Assembly (NCBI GenBank): GCA_947497755.1
Contig: CANMHT010000002.1
Coordinates: forward strand, 496,001 to 560,000
DNA from: an uncultured Polaribacter sp.
Lineage (GTDB): Bacteria; Bacteroidota; Bacteroidia; Flavobacteriales; Flavobacteriaceae
DNA length: 64,000 bases
Reading direction: 5' to 3'
Positions within the stretch are counted from its first letter, which is position 1, and each line of letters begins with the position of its first letter. Positions 1 through 9,396 of this stretch are shown piece after piece. The notes below the pieces were generated by a model that was given only the letters and a program-made list of their open reading frames with translations, made no database searches and was not told where the DNA came from. The position numbers were made by a program, and so were the translations under genes.

Positions 1-1023
1 AGAACACGGTATATAAGTGTTCAAGAAGGGATTGGAGGATGGAAACCTATACCTGCAAATGAGGTTGATAAGGTAGGGTATGGTGATTGTAAAGGATTGA
101 CTAACTATACCAAAGCATTATTAGATGCTGTTGGAGTTGAATCTTATTATACAGTTTTATGGGCGGGAAAAGAAAAAAGAAATGTTTACAAAGATTTTTT
201 TTCAATGCAAGGAAATCATGTGATTCTTAATTTACCAAATGAAAATGGAAATGACATTTGGTTGGAATGCACCAGTCAAACTATTCCTTTTGGTTTTTTA
301 GGAGACTTTACTGATGATAGAGATGTTTTAGTTATTACACCAGAAGGAGGAGTGATTAAGCATACTACTTCTTATAAAAATGAACAAAATCTTCAGAAGA
401 TTAAAGCGTCTTTAAAATTGGAAACTACTGGAAATCTTAGTGGAGAAGTAGAAATTAAATCAGAAGGAATTCAGTATGATAATAAATACTTTTTAGATTC
501 ATATTCGCAAAAAGAAAAAGAAGAGTTTTATATTTCTAGATTATGGTCTTATAACAACAATTTATCCGTAAAGAATATTGATATAAAAAATGATAAAGAT
601 AAAGTAGAATATAAAGAAAACTTAAAGATTGCAATTAAAGAATATGCTACTGAATCTTCTGGGAAATTATTGCTTAGGGTAAATGTTTTGAATAGAAATA
701 CAAATGTTCCTAAACGCTATAGAAAACGAAAAATGCCTTTAAAAATTAGTAGAGGTTACAAAGATGTAGATGAATTTGAAATTGAGTTGCCAAAAGGATA
801 TCAAGTAGATGGGGAATTATTTCAAGATATTAATTTAACAAACAAGTTTGGAGCTTACACCGTTTCAATTGAAAAAATATCAGAAAACAAACTGCTATAC
901 AAAAGAAGCTTATTGATAAAAGACGGACAATATCCTAAAGAAGATTACAAAAAGTACCGATCTTTTAGAAGAAAAGTTGCTAAACACGATAATATAAGAA
1001 TTGCTATTACCAAAACTAACTAA
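1..1023 (+). CDS. DUF3857/transglutaminase-like secreted protein, C-terminal part (cut by window start)
   Basis: Frame 1 is open from base 1, so the ORF track start (TTG at 97) is not the real start; the residues before it (GGWKPIPANEVDKVGYGDC) belong to the protein. The motif YGDCKGL is the catalytic-cysteine segment of the transglutaminase-like fold in DUF3857 proteins. It is followed by a candidate His (GNHVILNL) and an acidic residue (WLECTSQ). The rest matches the beta-rich DUF3858-type tail. This family is exported and widespread in Bacteroidota; its substrate is unknown. It is the first of three tandem paralogues with 6-11 bp between them, probably one operon. Of the three it alone keeps the Cys and His. 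The N-terminal DUF3857 domain and signal peptide lie outside the window. Confidence 0.85.
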   Translation, partial: RTRYISVQEGIGGWKPIPANEVDKVGYGDCKGLTNYTKALLDAVGVESYYTVLWAGKEKRNVYKDFFSMQGNHVILNLPNENGNDIWLECTSQTIPFGFLGDFTDDRDVLVITPEGGVIKHTTSYKNEQNLQKIKASLKLETTGNLSGEVEIKSEGIQYDNKYFLDSYSQKEKEEFYISRLWSYNNNLSVKNIDIKNDKDKVEYKENLKIAIKEYATESSGKLLLRVNVLNRNTNVPKRYRKRKMPLKISRGYKDVDEFEIELPKGYQVDGELFQDINLTNKFGAYTVSIEKISENKLLYKRSLLIKDGQYPKEDYKKYRSFRRKVAKHDNIRIAITKTN

Positions 1024-1029
1024 ACAAAA

Positions 1030-2982
1030 ATGAAAAAAAGAATGATGGTGTTGTTGATGTGCTTTGCTACATCAATAACATTTGCACAGAACTACAAATT
1101 CGGAAAAGTATCTAAAGAAGAGCTTTTAGAGAAAGTTTATGCTAAAGACTCAACAGCAAATGCTGCTTATTTACACAAAGAAGGACGAATACACTATACT
1201 TATTCAGATAGTGAAGGGTTTATTGTAGTGACAGAAATAAGAGAAAGAATAAAGATTTATAATAAAGAAGGTTTTAAGAAAGCTAATATTAATGTTAGTT
1301 ATTATGCTCCTAATTCTGGCTCTAAAGAAAGAGTAAGTTCAATAAAAGGAATTGTTTTTAATCTTAATGGGGAGAGAATTGAAAAAACTAAACTAGGCAA
1401 AAAAGGAATTTTTACAGAAAAGTTAAGCAAGTACAGAAGAGTTAAGAAAATTACCATGCCTAATATTAAAGAAGGTTCTGTAATCGAATTAAAATATACT
1501 ATTTATTCTCCTTATTCTAACTCAATTGATGATTTACAGTTTCAATATAATGTTCCTGTTAAAAATTTGATTTATAAAGTTGAAATTCCTGAATATTTAG
1601 TATTCAACAAAAGAGTTAAGGGGTATTTAAATATACCAATGAAAGAGAATACTAGAATTGGTAGAATAGGAAGTTTAACCTATACGAATAATATTACTGA
1701 GTTTAAAACTACTGATATCCCTGCTTTGGTAGATAATGAGCCTTATGTAAATAATATAAATAATTATAGAGCTGGTGTTTCTTTTGAGTTGACATCAACT
1801 AGGTATCCAAATTCAATGCTTAAGTTTTTTTCAACTACATGGAAAGATGTGACGAAGACAATTTATAAGTCTTCAAGTTTTGGTACGGAATTAAAGAAAA
1901 GGAGTTACTTTAAAGACGATTTGAAGAAGGTTTTAGTAGCTGCAAAAACAGCCTCAGAAAAGATTGTTGCTATTTTTGATTTTGTAAAATCTAAGGTAGT
2001 TTGGAATGAATATATTGGGATTGGTACAAATAAAGGAGTTAGAAAAGCTTATAAAGAAGGAGCGGGGAATGTAGCAGAGATAAACCTAATGCTAACTGCT
2101 ATGTTAAAAGAAGCAGGTTTGGAAGCTTACCCTGTGATTTTAAGTACTCGTGCTAATGGAGTTGCAATTTTTCCAACTATTGATGGATTTAATTATGTGA
2201 TTTCAGCGGTAAAGATTCAAGATAAATATATCTTATTAGATGCTAGTGATAAATATAGTACACCAAATGTATTGCCATTAAGAGTGATAAACTGGCAAGG
2301 AAGGATAATTAAAGATGACCTTTCTTCAGATTGGATATCACTGCAACCAAGTCTATATTCTGGAGCAACAAATTACTTGTCTGTAACTTTAGACGATGAG
2401 TTAGAGTTAAGCGGTATGTATAGAGGAACTTATAAAAATTTAAGAGCATTAAACTTTAGAAAGTCTGTTAATCATGTTAAAGAAGAAGAGGAGATAAATA
2501 GTTTAGAGGAAAGTTTTGGAATTGAAATTGATGATTATAAGCTTACTAATGAGAAAAATATTTATAAGCCAGTAACTAGAACAATAAAATTTATTGGTGA
2601 GGATTTTGTAGAAACGATTAATGGTAAAGTTTATTTTTCGCCTTTATTCTTCTTAAAATCAACGAAAAATCCGTTTAAATTAAAAGAAAGAAAATTTCCT
2701 GTAGACTATGGAGTGCCGATTAAAAATAAAACAACGGTATCTATAAAAATACCTAAAGGATATAAAGTTGAGTCGTTGCCAGAAATCAAGGCGATGGCAT
2801 TAAGTAATGGCGGAATTATTTTTAAATTTAAAGCTGTAGTACAGGGTTCTAAAATTACTGTAATGTCTCAACTTCAAATTAATTCTCCAATTATCATCCC
2901 TCAGTTTTATCAAGAATTAAAAGAGTTTTACAATCAAATGATAAAGAAACAAAATGAAAAAATAGTATTGGTTAAAGAATAA
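1030..2982 (+). CDS. DUF3857 domain protein with degenerate transglutaminase-like domain (paralogue 2)
   Basis: 650 aa with a clear signal peptide (MKKRMMVLLMCFATSITFAQ). The N-terminal half (IKIYNKEGFKKA, KKITMPNIKEGSVIELKYTI) matches DUF3857, the middle is transglutaminase-like, and the C-terminal part is DUF3858-like. Against the first copy, the segment YGDCK is replaced by AGNVA (about residues 345-349), so the catalytic Cys is Val. The His position in GNHVI is Tyr (FNYVIS), while the Asp (LLDASD) remains. It is therefore unlikely to be a working transglutaminase or protease and is more plausibly a binding or scaffold protein. The gene starts 6 bp after its upstream paralogue. The family assignment is firm; the role is unknown. 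Confidence 0.85.
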   Translation: MKKRMMVLLMCFATSITFAQNYKFGKVSKEELLEKVYAKDSTANAAYLHKEGRIHYTYSDSEGFIVVTEIRERIKIYNKEGFKKANINVSYYAPNSGSKERVSSIKGIVFNLNGERIEKTKLGKKGIFTEKLSKYRRVKKITMPNIKEGSVIELKYTIYSPYSNSIDDLQFQYNVPVKNLIYKVEIPEYLVFNKRVKGYLNIPMKENTRIGRIGSLTYTNNITEFKTTDIPALVDNEPYVNNINNYRAGVSFELTSTRYPNSMLKFFSTTWKDVTKTIYKSSSFGTELKKRSYFKDDLKKVLVAAKTASEKIVAIFDFVKSKVVWNEYIGIGTNKGVRKAYKEGAGNVAEINLMLTAMLKEAGLEAYPVILSTRANGVAIFPTIDGFNYVISAVKIQDKYILLDASDKYSTPNVLPLRVINWQGRIIKDDLSSDWISLQPSLYSGATNYLSVTLDDELELSGMYRGTYKNLRALNFRKSVNHVKEEEEINSLEESFGIEIDDYKLTNEKNIYKPVTRTIKFIGEDFVETINGKVYFSPLFFLKSTKNPFKLKERKFPVDYGVPIKNKTTVSIKIPKGYKVESLPEIKAMALSNGGIIFKFKAVVQGSKITVMSQLQINSPIIIPQFYQELKEFYNQMIKKQNEKIVLVKE

Positions 2983-2993
2983 AGTCTGTTTGT

Positions 2994-4943
2994 ATGAAAC
3001 AATTATTGGCATTAATTCTTTTGATTTCAACTACTTTTTCTTCAGCTCAAAAGAAGAGATCTACCATTTTAGGGAAAACAAGTTTAGAAGAATTACAAAT
3101 GACTGTCTATGCGAAAGATTCTACTGCAAGTGCAGTAGTTCTTTATGAACATGCCAATTATTATGTAGACGAGCTGAATAAATATGACCTTAGAACCGAT
3201 TATTATTTTAGAATCAAAATTTTAAAAAAGGAAGGTTTAGAGAAAGCTACTGTAAAAATTCCATTATATGGAAAAGAAAGAGTTCTTGCTATAAAAGCAA
3301 AAACTTCAAACCTATCTGAAAATGGAAAGAAGAATGATGTCTTTCTATTAAAAGATAAAATTTTTACTAAGCAAGTAAATCCAAAGTGGAAAGAAGTTTC
3401 TTTTACTATGCCTAATGTAAAAGTGGGAAGTGTTGTTGAGTTTGTATATTCTGTAATATCACCTTATTCAACTATAGATGATTGGTATTTTCAGTCAGAT
3501 ATTCCAAAAATTAAAAGTGATTTTACAGCTGCAATTCTTGGGAATTGGAAGTATCATATTAGAGTTGTTGGCTTTTTTAAATTAGATAGATCTGAAGCAA
3601 GAGTTAAAAAACGATGTGTTTATATTGAAGGAGTTGGATATGGTGATTGCTCTGTGTTAAGTTATGGAGTGGATACTATCCCTGCATTTAAATCAGAAGA
3701 TTATATGCTAAGTAAGGAAAACTATATTTCAAAGTTGTCATTTGAGTTAGAATCGTTCACTAATACTCAAGGAGTTGTAGAAAAGTATACAAAAACTTGG
3801 AAAAATGCTGATAAGAAACTCAAGTATAATTTTTTAGACAATCAAAGTTCTAAAAAAAGATACTTTAAGAAAAATATTATTCCTAGTGATATGCTAACAA
3901 TAGTAGACGATTTGGAAAGAGCTAAAAAAGTCTATGAGTTAGTAAAAGCAAATTTTATTTGGAATGGAAAGCATTGGCCAAATGAAAAAATAAGAGTGAA
4001 AAAAGCCTATGAAAGTAAAACAGGAAATGTCTTTGATATCAATTTATCTCTTTTTAATGCATTACAAGCGGTTAATATTGAAAGTCAATTAGTGTTACTA
4101 GCAACAAGAGATAAAGGTTTGGCTACAAAATTATATCCTGTAATTAATGAGTTTAACTATTTGGCTGTAAAAGCGACTATAAATGGAAAAGAGTATTTTT
4201 TAGATGCTACTCAAAAATTAATGCCTTTTGGTCTGTTGCAGTTTCAGGCTTTAGCGGGTGATGTTAGAATGATGGATTTTAAAGAAGGAAGTTATTGGGG
4301 TAAAATAAAACTGCACAAAAAAAATTCTACTTTAAGGAAGTTAAAGTTAAATTTAACAGAAGAGGGATTAAAAGGAGATTTAAATGTAGTAAGAACGGGC
4401 TATTTTGCTATGAATAGAAGGAATGAAATTCTCGGAAAAGAAGATGAGGTTATATTAGATGATTTTGAGACCAAGTATCCAGATTTTGAAGTAGATAGTT
4501 ATAAAGTAAATAATTTAGAGGAAGCAGATAAAAGATTGGTGGAATCATTTAAAGTTGAAATAGAAACAAATGGTTTAAATACAAATACTATTCGTGTAAA
4601 TCCTTTCTTTTTAGGAAAATTATCTAGTAATCCATTTAAATTAGAAGAACGAAACTACCCAGTGAATTTTGGATATGCGAGAAGTAATACATATATGGTC
4701 TCAATAAATATTCCAGAAAATTATGAGATTATTAAATTACCAGAAACTAAAGCAATTTCTTTACCTAATAGAGGAGGTAATATGATCTTAAATGTGAAAA
4801 AGAAAGCACAAAGAATAGATTTGCATTTACGAATAGCCATAAATAAAAATGAATATTCTAATATAGAATATCAATATTTAAAAGAATTTTACAATCAACT
4901 AATTAAATATCAGAATTCATTTATAGAATTGAAGAAGAGGTAA
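2994..4943 (+). CDS. DUF3857 domain protein with degenerate transglutaminase-like domain (paralogue 3)
   Basis: 649 aa with a signal peptide (MKQLLALILLISTTFSSAQ). It has the same three-part organisation and nearly the same length as the preceding paralogue, including shared phrases such as LEELQMTVYAKDSTASAV, FTMPNVKVGSVVEFVYS and SSNPFKLEERNYPVNFGY. The catalytic segment reads TGNVFDIN (Val near residue 346 in place of Cys) and the His position is Tyr (FNYLAV); the Asp is kept (FLDATQKL). It starts 11 bp after copy 2, so the three genes look co-transcribed. It ends directly against the convergent Lrp/AsnC gene. Periplasmic or surface function is unknown. Confidence 0.85.
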   Translation: MKQLLALILLISTTFSSAQKKRSTILGKTSLEELQMTVYAKDSTASAVVLYEHANYYVDELNKYDLRTDYYFRIKILKKEGLEKATVKIPLYGKERVLAIKAKTSNLSENGKKNDVFLLKDKIFTKQVNPKWKEVSFTMPNVKVGSVVEFVYSVISPYSTIDDWYFQSDIPKIKSDFTAAILGNWKYHIRVVGFFKLDRSEARVKKRCVYIEGVGYGDCSVLSYGVDTIPAFKSEDYMLSKENYISKLSFELESFTNTQGVVEKYTKTWKNADKKLKYNFLDNQSSKKRYFKKNIIPSDMLTIVDDLERAKKVYELVKANFIWNGKHWPNEKIRVKKAYESKTGNVFDINLSLFNALQAVNIESQLVLLATRDKGLATKLYPVINEFNYLAVKATINGKEYFLDATQKLMPFGLLQFQALAGDVRMMDFKEGSYWGKIKLHKKNSTLRKLKLNLTEEGLKGDLNVVRTGYFAMNRRNEILGKEDEVILDDFETKYPDFEVDSYKVNNLEEADKRLVESFKVEIETNGLNTNTIRVNPFFLGKLSSNPFKLEERNYPVNFGYARSNTYMVSINIPENYEIIKLPETKAISLPNRGGNMILNVKKKAQRIDLHLRIAINKNEYSNIEYQYLKEFYNQLIKYQNSFIELKKR

Positions 4944-5402
4944 TTATAAATCTATCGCTGTAGTGTTCTTTACTTCTCCAATTGTAAAAATACTATGTGT
5001 ACTTCCTATGTGTTTAATTGCGGTTAGTTTTGTAACCATAAAATCTCGATAAGCTGCCATGTCTTTTACATAAATTTTTAAGATATAATCGTAATCTCCA
5101 CTTACATGAAAGCATTCAGAAACTTCGGTTAATTTTGAAATTTCTTTTTCAAATGTTGTTACATATTCTTTGGTGTGTTGAATTAACTTAATATGGCAAA
5201 AAACTAAAAAAGATTTTCCGATTTTATTTTTGTTGATTAAGGCGACATATTGTTTAATAACCTGTTCTTTTTCTAGTTTTTTAATACGTTCGTATACCGC
5301 AGTAACCGATAAGTTTAATTGCAATGAGAGCTGCTTAGTAGTTTGTTTACTGTTGTTTTGAAGTAATTGAATCAGTTTTTTGTCAATTGTATCTAGTGTC
5401 AT
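4944..5402 (-). CDS. Lrp/AsnC-family transcriptional regulator
   Basis: 152 aa, the usual length of the family. Residues 1-60 form the winged helix-turn-helix (MTLDTIDKKLIQLLQNNSKQ, LNLSVTAVYERIKKLEKE), and the remainder is the RAM ligand-binding/oligomerisation domain, with SGDYDYILKIYVKDMAAY typical of the family. It is divergent from a methionine gamma-lyase-type gene across a 157 bp intergenic region. That arrangement is known for mdeR/mdeA in Pseudomonas, so regulation of the neighbour by a sulfur amino acid or its product is a reasonable inference. An inverted repeat in the shared promoter region is a candidate binding site. Confidence 0.92.
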   Translation of the reverse strand: MTLDTIDKKLIQLLQNNSKQTTKQLSLQLNLSVTAVYERIKKLEKEQVIKQYVALINKNKIGKSFLVFCHIKLIQHTKEYVTTFEKEISKLTEVSECFHVSGDYDYILKIYVKDMAAYRDFMVTKLTAIKHIGSTHSIFTIGEVKNTTAIDL

Positions 5403-5469
5403 CCTGAAAATATTTCTGTAAAACCAATAATTAAATATTTGACTTAGATTAATTTATTTTAAATTGATG

Positions 5470-5496
5470 TAAATATAGAATAATATACTGTATTTA
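5470..5496. promoter_or_regulatory. Interrupted inverted repeat, candidate operator for the Lrp/AsnC regulator
   Basis: TAAATATAG and CTGTATTTA are inverted arms matching at 8 of 9 positions, separated by 9 bp of A/T. The repeat lies 10 bp upstream of the -33 element of the divergent PLP-enzyme promoter. Lrp-family proteins bind A/T-rich, weakly palindromic sites. In such A/T-rich sequence a chance repeat is possible. Confidence 0.35.
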
Positions 5497-5506
5497 TGTT
5501 TTTGTG

Positions 5507-5537
5507 TTGAAATAAAATCTATGTAAAGTTAATTTTG
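5507..5537 (+). promoter_or_regulatory. Bacteroidota-type promoter of the PLP enzyme gene
   Basis: A TTG at 5507-5509 and TAATTTTG at 5530-5537 fit the Bacteroidota sigma-A consensus TTG-(17-23)-TAnnTTTG, with a 20 bp spacer. The predicted start of transcription is near 5544, about 16 bp before the ATG at 5560. Both elements and their spacing match, which is better than any other promoter I found here. Confidence 0.6.
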
Positions 5538-5559
5538 TGTTGTTTTAAATCTATATATC

Positions 5560-6759
5560 ATGAAGTTTAAGCCAGCAAACAATATTCAAGACTTACAATA
5601 TTTTGGGGAATTTGGAGGGGTAAATCCATCAATTTCAGATTCATCTACCTATACTTTTTTAGAAGCAAAAACCATGTTTGATACCTTTGAAGGGAATGCA
5701 GATGGTTGTTATTTATATTCGCGTCATACCTCTCCAAGTAATTTATATTTAGGTGAGGCTTTAGCAGCAATGGAAGGAACAGAAACTGCAAATGTCGCAG
5801 GTTCTGGAATGGGAGCAATTACTCCAACTATTTTACAAATCTGTGGTCAAGGAGATCATTTAGTTTCTAGTAGAACTATTTATGGAGGTACCTATGCATT
5901 CTTAAAGAATTTTACACCAAGAATGGGAATCGAAACTTCTTTTGTAGATATTACAAAATTGGATGTAGTAGAAGCAGCAATAAACGAGCATACTAAAATG
6001 ATTTATTGTGAGTCTGTTAGTAATCCATTATTAGAAGTTGCTGATATTAAAGGTTTGGCTGCTTTAGCAAAGAAATACAATTTAAAACTAGTCGTAGACA
6101 ATACGTTTTCTCCTTTATCAATTTCTCCAGCACAATTAGGAGCTGATGTAGTGATTCATAGTTTGACAAAATTCATCAATGGTTCTTCAGATACAATGGG
6201 TGGAGTTGTTTGTGCAGATGCAGATTTTATCAATTCTCAAAAAAGTGTGATTGATGGAGCTAGTATGTTGTTAGGTGCTTCTATGGATTCATTGCGTTCG
6301 TCTTCGATTTTAAAGAATATGAGAACCTTACATATTAGAATGAAGCAGCATAGTAAAAATGCAGCATATTTAGCTGATAAATTTGAAGCTGACGGATTGA
6401 AAACAGTATATCCAGGGTTAAAATCTCATCCTTCTCACAAAATATTTACGGAGATGATGAATGAAGAATATGGATATGGAGGAATGCTAACTATTGATGC
6501 AGGCTCTTTAGAGAAAGCAAATGCTTTAATGGAGTTGATGCAAGAAAGAAACTTAGGATATTTAGCAGTAAGCTTAGGGTTTTATAAAACACTTTTTTCT
6601 GCCCCAGGAACATCTACTTCGTCAGAAATACCAGAAGAAGAGCAAGTAGAAATGGGATTAACTGATGGTTTAATTCGTTTTTCTATTGGATTAGATAACG
6701 ATATCGAAAGAACTTACGAGATGATGCATGCTTGTATGAAAGAGGTAGGAGTGTTGTAG
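5560..6759 (+). CDS. Trans-sulfuration family PLP enzyme, probably methionine gamma-lyase
   Basis: 399 aa, the expected length for the Cys/Met-metabolism PLP family (cystathionine gamma-synthase/lyase, methionine gamma-lyase). Visible family features are the phosphate-binding AGSGMGAI, the cofactor-binding Asp in VVDNTFSPL, and the Schiff-base lysine in HSLTKFINGSSD (about Lys204). It would act in the cytoplasm on sulfur amino acids. The divergent Lrp/AsnC gene resembles the mdeR-mdeA pairing and favours methionine gamma-lyase (methionine to 2-oxobutyrate, methanethiol and ammonia). A cystathionine enzyme cannot be excluded on sequence alone. A terminator follows. Confidence 0.85.
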   Translation: MKFKPANNIQDLQYFGEFGGVNPSISDSSTYTFLEAKTMFDTFEGNADGCYLYSRHTSPSNLYLGEALAAMEGTETANVAGSGMGAITPTILQICGQGDHLVSSRTIYGGTYAFLKNFTPRMGIETSFVDITKLDVVEAAINEHTKMIYCESVSNPLLEVADIKGLAALAKKYNLKLVVDNTFSPLSISPAQLGADVVIHSLTKFINGSSDTMGGVVCADADFINSQKSVIDGASMLLGASMDSLRSSSILKNMRTLHIRMKQHSKNAAYLADKFEADGLKTVYPGLKSHPSHKIFTEMMNEEYGYGGMLTIDAGSLEKANALMELMQERNLGYLAVSLGFYKTLFSAPGTSTSSEIPEEEQVEMGLTDGLIRFSIGLDNDIERTYEMMHACMKEVGVL

Positions 6760-6781
6760 TTTTTCTCGAAAAAAAATATAA

Positions 6782-6826
6782 AAGTGCCATTGGAAAGCTT
6801 ATTTAAGCTAATTTTCAATGGCATTT
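6782..6826. terminator. Bidirectional terminator between convergent genes
   Basis: TGCCATTG (6785-6792) pairs with CAATGGCA (6816-6823), flanked by A-rich and T-rich ends. It sits between the stops of the PLP enzyme and the minus-strand YdjM-like gene and can serve both. Confidence 0.75.
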
Positions 6827-7849
6827 CTATTTTCCATAAAAACGTTCTGTAAACTTTTTAAAATCTTCGCTTGAAGGTCTTCTTCCATCAAAAGGAACCA
6901 TATCCCAGCGATTGTTTTCTTTTTTCAACTCAAATCGAAACAGAGAGGTGTTGATATCTTTAGGGTTTAGCAAAGGATATCTCAAATCGATATACTGTAT
7001 GTTTTTAGAAGAATCTACTGCTTCTAAATTGTAATAACCATTGCTAAACCAAGTAAGTGTTTTTATATCTGGATGATTTACATTTAGTAATTTCCTATTT
7101 TTGGGAATCGTTAAAATAGTATCTACTTCAGAATTGGTGTCAAATAAGGAGTAAAATCCAACTTTATAGTTGTGTTCAGTTTCAGCAATACCATACCATA
7201 AAATATTATTAAAAATTGTTGGCTGAGCAGAAAATCTACTATAATTGATATTGGCTTTGTCAAAAGACTTTTTAAAAACAGTATCAACATATATTTTATT
7301 TCCAATAGTAAACAGTAAATATGCAGAACTAATATATATACCAGCTTTTACCCATGCTGTTCTTCTTGTTCGTTTACGATTAAAAAACATGGCTACAATC
7401 AAGCAAATTAAAAATGGTAAAGTATACAAAGGATCTACTACAGAAATAGTGTTGAATGCAGTTCTATAATTTGTAAATGGAGTAAATAGTTGTGTGCCAT
7501 AAGGAGTAAAACTATCTAAAATTGGATGCGTAAAAATGGATAAAAAGTACAGCCAAACCCAATTTTTTACATTAGTTGTTCCTTTCCGTTTACCAGTATC
7601 GTATAGTTTATGAGTAACCCATCCAAAGAGAAAGGAGCCAAGAATAGCAAAAACAATAGAATGCATAAACCCACGATGAAAAGCCATGGCATCAATTTCA
7701 TTGCCATAAATCCATCCGCCAATAAAAACATCTAAGTCTGGAATTGTACCTCCAATAGCGCCAAAAAGCAATGCTTTATTACCAATTTTTTTTCCCAATG
7801 CAGCTTCTCCACAAGCGGCACCCAAAACAACTTGAGTTAATGAATCCAT
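6827..7849 (-). CDS. YdjM-like membrane-bound metal-dependent hydrolase family protein
   Basis: I start the protein at MDSLTQVVLGAACGEA (residue 39 of the ORF track entry, ATG at 7849), because the family begins at this motif; the 38 residues before it look like read-through into the divergent promoter. The result is 340 aa. His, Asp and Glu motifs (GAIGGTIPDLDVFIG, HRGFMHSI, THPILDSFTPYG) and several membrane segments match the YdjM (DUF457) family of predicted membrane metal-dependent hydrolases, whose substrate is not established. It is divergent from the nhaC-type gene. Confidence 0.82.
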   Translation of the reverse strand: MDSLTQVVLGAACGEAALGKKIGNKALLFGAIGGTIPDLDVFIGGWIYGNEIDAMAFHRGFMHSIVFAILGSFLFGWVTHKLYDTGKRKGTTNVKNWVWLYFLSIFTHPILDSFTPYGTQLFTPFTNYRTAFNTISVVDPLYTLPFLICLIVAMFFNRKRTRRTAWVKAGIYISSAYLLFTIGNKIYVDTVFKKSFDKANINYSRFSAQPTIFNNILWYGIAETEHNYKVGFYSLFDTNSEVDTILTIPKNRKLLNVNHPDIKTLTWFSNGYYNLEAVDSSKNIQYIDLRYPLLNPKDINTSLFRFELKKENNRWDMVPFDGRRPSSEDFKKFTERFYGK

Positions 7850-7928
7850 AGCGGCAAATATACCAAAGAATTTGATTTGCATAACTATGGCTAAAATCGT
7901 AACATTACACAACCTAAAAAAAGATACA

Positions 7929-9395
7929 ATGCAAGACGACAAAAATATCTCTGAAATTAACATAGAAGATCAAAAAATTATAGATAATAAAGAACTAAAT
8001 TTCTTAGAAGCTATGATTCCTGTTTTAATTTTAATGGGGTTATTAGCATATAATATTTTTTATGCTGATGGGGCTTGGTTAGGTGATTATTCTAATCAAT
8101 ATATCTTGTTAATGGGAGGAGTTATAGCTGCAATTGTTGGTTTTTTTAATAAGGTCTCATTGAAAAAAATGTTTGCAGAAGTAATCGAAAATTGGAAAAG
8201 TGTTTTAATTCCTATAATGATTTTATTATTGGTTGGAGCATTGGCAGGAACTTGGTTAGTGAGTGGTATCATTCCAGCAATGGTTTATTATGGATTACAA
8301 GTGTTGAGTCCAGAAATATTTTTACCAGCTTCTGTTATAATTGCAGCAATAATATCTATTGCAACAGGAAGCTCATGGACTACGTCAGCTACAGTTGGAA
8401 TTGCTTTAGTCGGAATAGGTAGTGCGCTAGGAATCCCTACAGGGATGATTGCAGGTGCAGTATTATCTGGAGCCTATTTTGGTGATAAAATGTCTCCTCT
8501 TTCAGATACTACAAATTTAGCGCCAGCAATGGCAGGTACAGATTTGTTTACACATATTAAGTATATGGCTTACACAACAGTACCAACAATTTTAGTGACA
8601 TTGGTTGTTTTTGCCATTTTAAGTGGTACAATAGATACAAGCGGAAGTGCTGATGTAAGTAATTTATTGGCGTCAATTAATAATACTTTTCATATTTCTC
8701 CATGGTTGTTTTTAGTGCCAGGAATAGTAATTGTTATGATATTAATGAAAGCAAAACCATTAATAGCCTTAGGAACAGGGGTAATATTGGCAGCAATTTT
8801 TGCTTTTGTTTTTCAACCAGATATTTTAACGGGAGTGTCAGATTCTAAATTTGGAGCCATTTTGAATGCAGTTTGGACCGATACACAAATAACAACAGAT
8901 AATGAAAAGTTGACAGAATTATTTAGTTCTGGAGGGATTGTTGGTATGTTTTGGACTATTTTATTAATTGTTTGTGCGATGGTTTTTGGAGGAATCATGG
9001 ATGCAATTGGAGCTTTGGCAAAAATTACAAAAGCATTATTGTCTATTGCAACTTCAATTTTTGGATTGTTTGCCAGTACTGTAGTAAGTTGTTTAGGATT
9101 AAATGTGATTGCATCAGATCAATATTTAGCATTAGTGATTCCAGGGAAAATGTTTAAAAATGCTTATGAGGATAGAGGTTTAGCACCAGAAAACCTAAGT
9201 AGAACTTTAGAAGATTCTGGTACAGTAACTTCTGTGTTAATTCCTTGGAATACTTGTGGTGCTTATCAATCTGGGGTCTTAGGAGTTGGCGTGGGAGAGT
9301 ATTTTATGTATGCTATTTTTAATTGGTTGTCGCCATTTACAACATTGTTATTTGCCGCATTTAACATAAAGATTAGACAATTAGTCTCAAAATAA
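7929..9395 (+). CDS. nhaC: NhaC-family Na+/H+ antiporter
   Basis: I choose ATG 7929 (MQDDKNISEI). The TTG at 7872 used in the ORF track would add residues not expected in the family and intrude into the divergent promoter. The 488-aa polytopic protein has about 11-12 hydrophobic segments and family blocks such as SSWTTSATVGIAL, SGAYFGDKMSPLSDTTNLA and ASDQYLALVIPGKMF, followed by SGTVTSVLIPWNTCGA. It would exchange Na+ for H+ across the inner membrane, consistent with a marine lifestyle. Ion specificity within the NhaC/MleN group cannot be read from sequence. A GNAT gene follows by 1 bp. Confidence 0.9.
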   Translation: MQDDKNISEINIEDQKIIDNKELNFLEAMIPVLILMGLLAYNIFYADGAWLGDYSNQYILLMGGVIAAIVGFFNKVSLKKMFAEVIENWKSVLIPIMILLLVGALAGTWLVSGIIPAMVYYGLQVLSPEIFLPASVIIAAIISIATGSSWTTSATVGIALVGIGSALGIPTGMIAGAVLSGAYFGDKMSPLSDTTNLAPAMAGTDLFTHIKYMAYTTVPTILVTLVVFAILSGTIDTSGSADVSNLLASINNTFHISPWLFLVPGIVIVMILMKAKPLIALGTGVILAAIFAFVFQPDILTGVSDSKFGAILNAVWTDTQITTDNEKLTELFSSGGIVGMFWTILLIVCAMVFGGIMDAIGALAKITKALLSIATSIFGLFASTVVSCLGLNVIASDQYLALVIPGKMFKNAYEDRGLAPENLSRTLEDSGTVTSVLIPWNTCGAYQSGVLGVGVGEYFMYAIFNWLSPFTTLLFAAFNIKIRQLVSK

Positions 9396-9396
9396 A

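Noticed and set aside
7850-7963. N-terminal extension of the YdjM-like protein
   Set aside because: The 38 extra residues lie before the family start MDSLTQ and overlap the promoter and start of the divergent nhaC gene; the ATG at 7849 is preferred.
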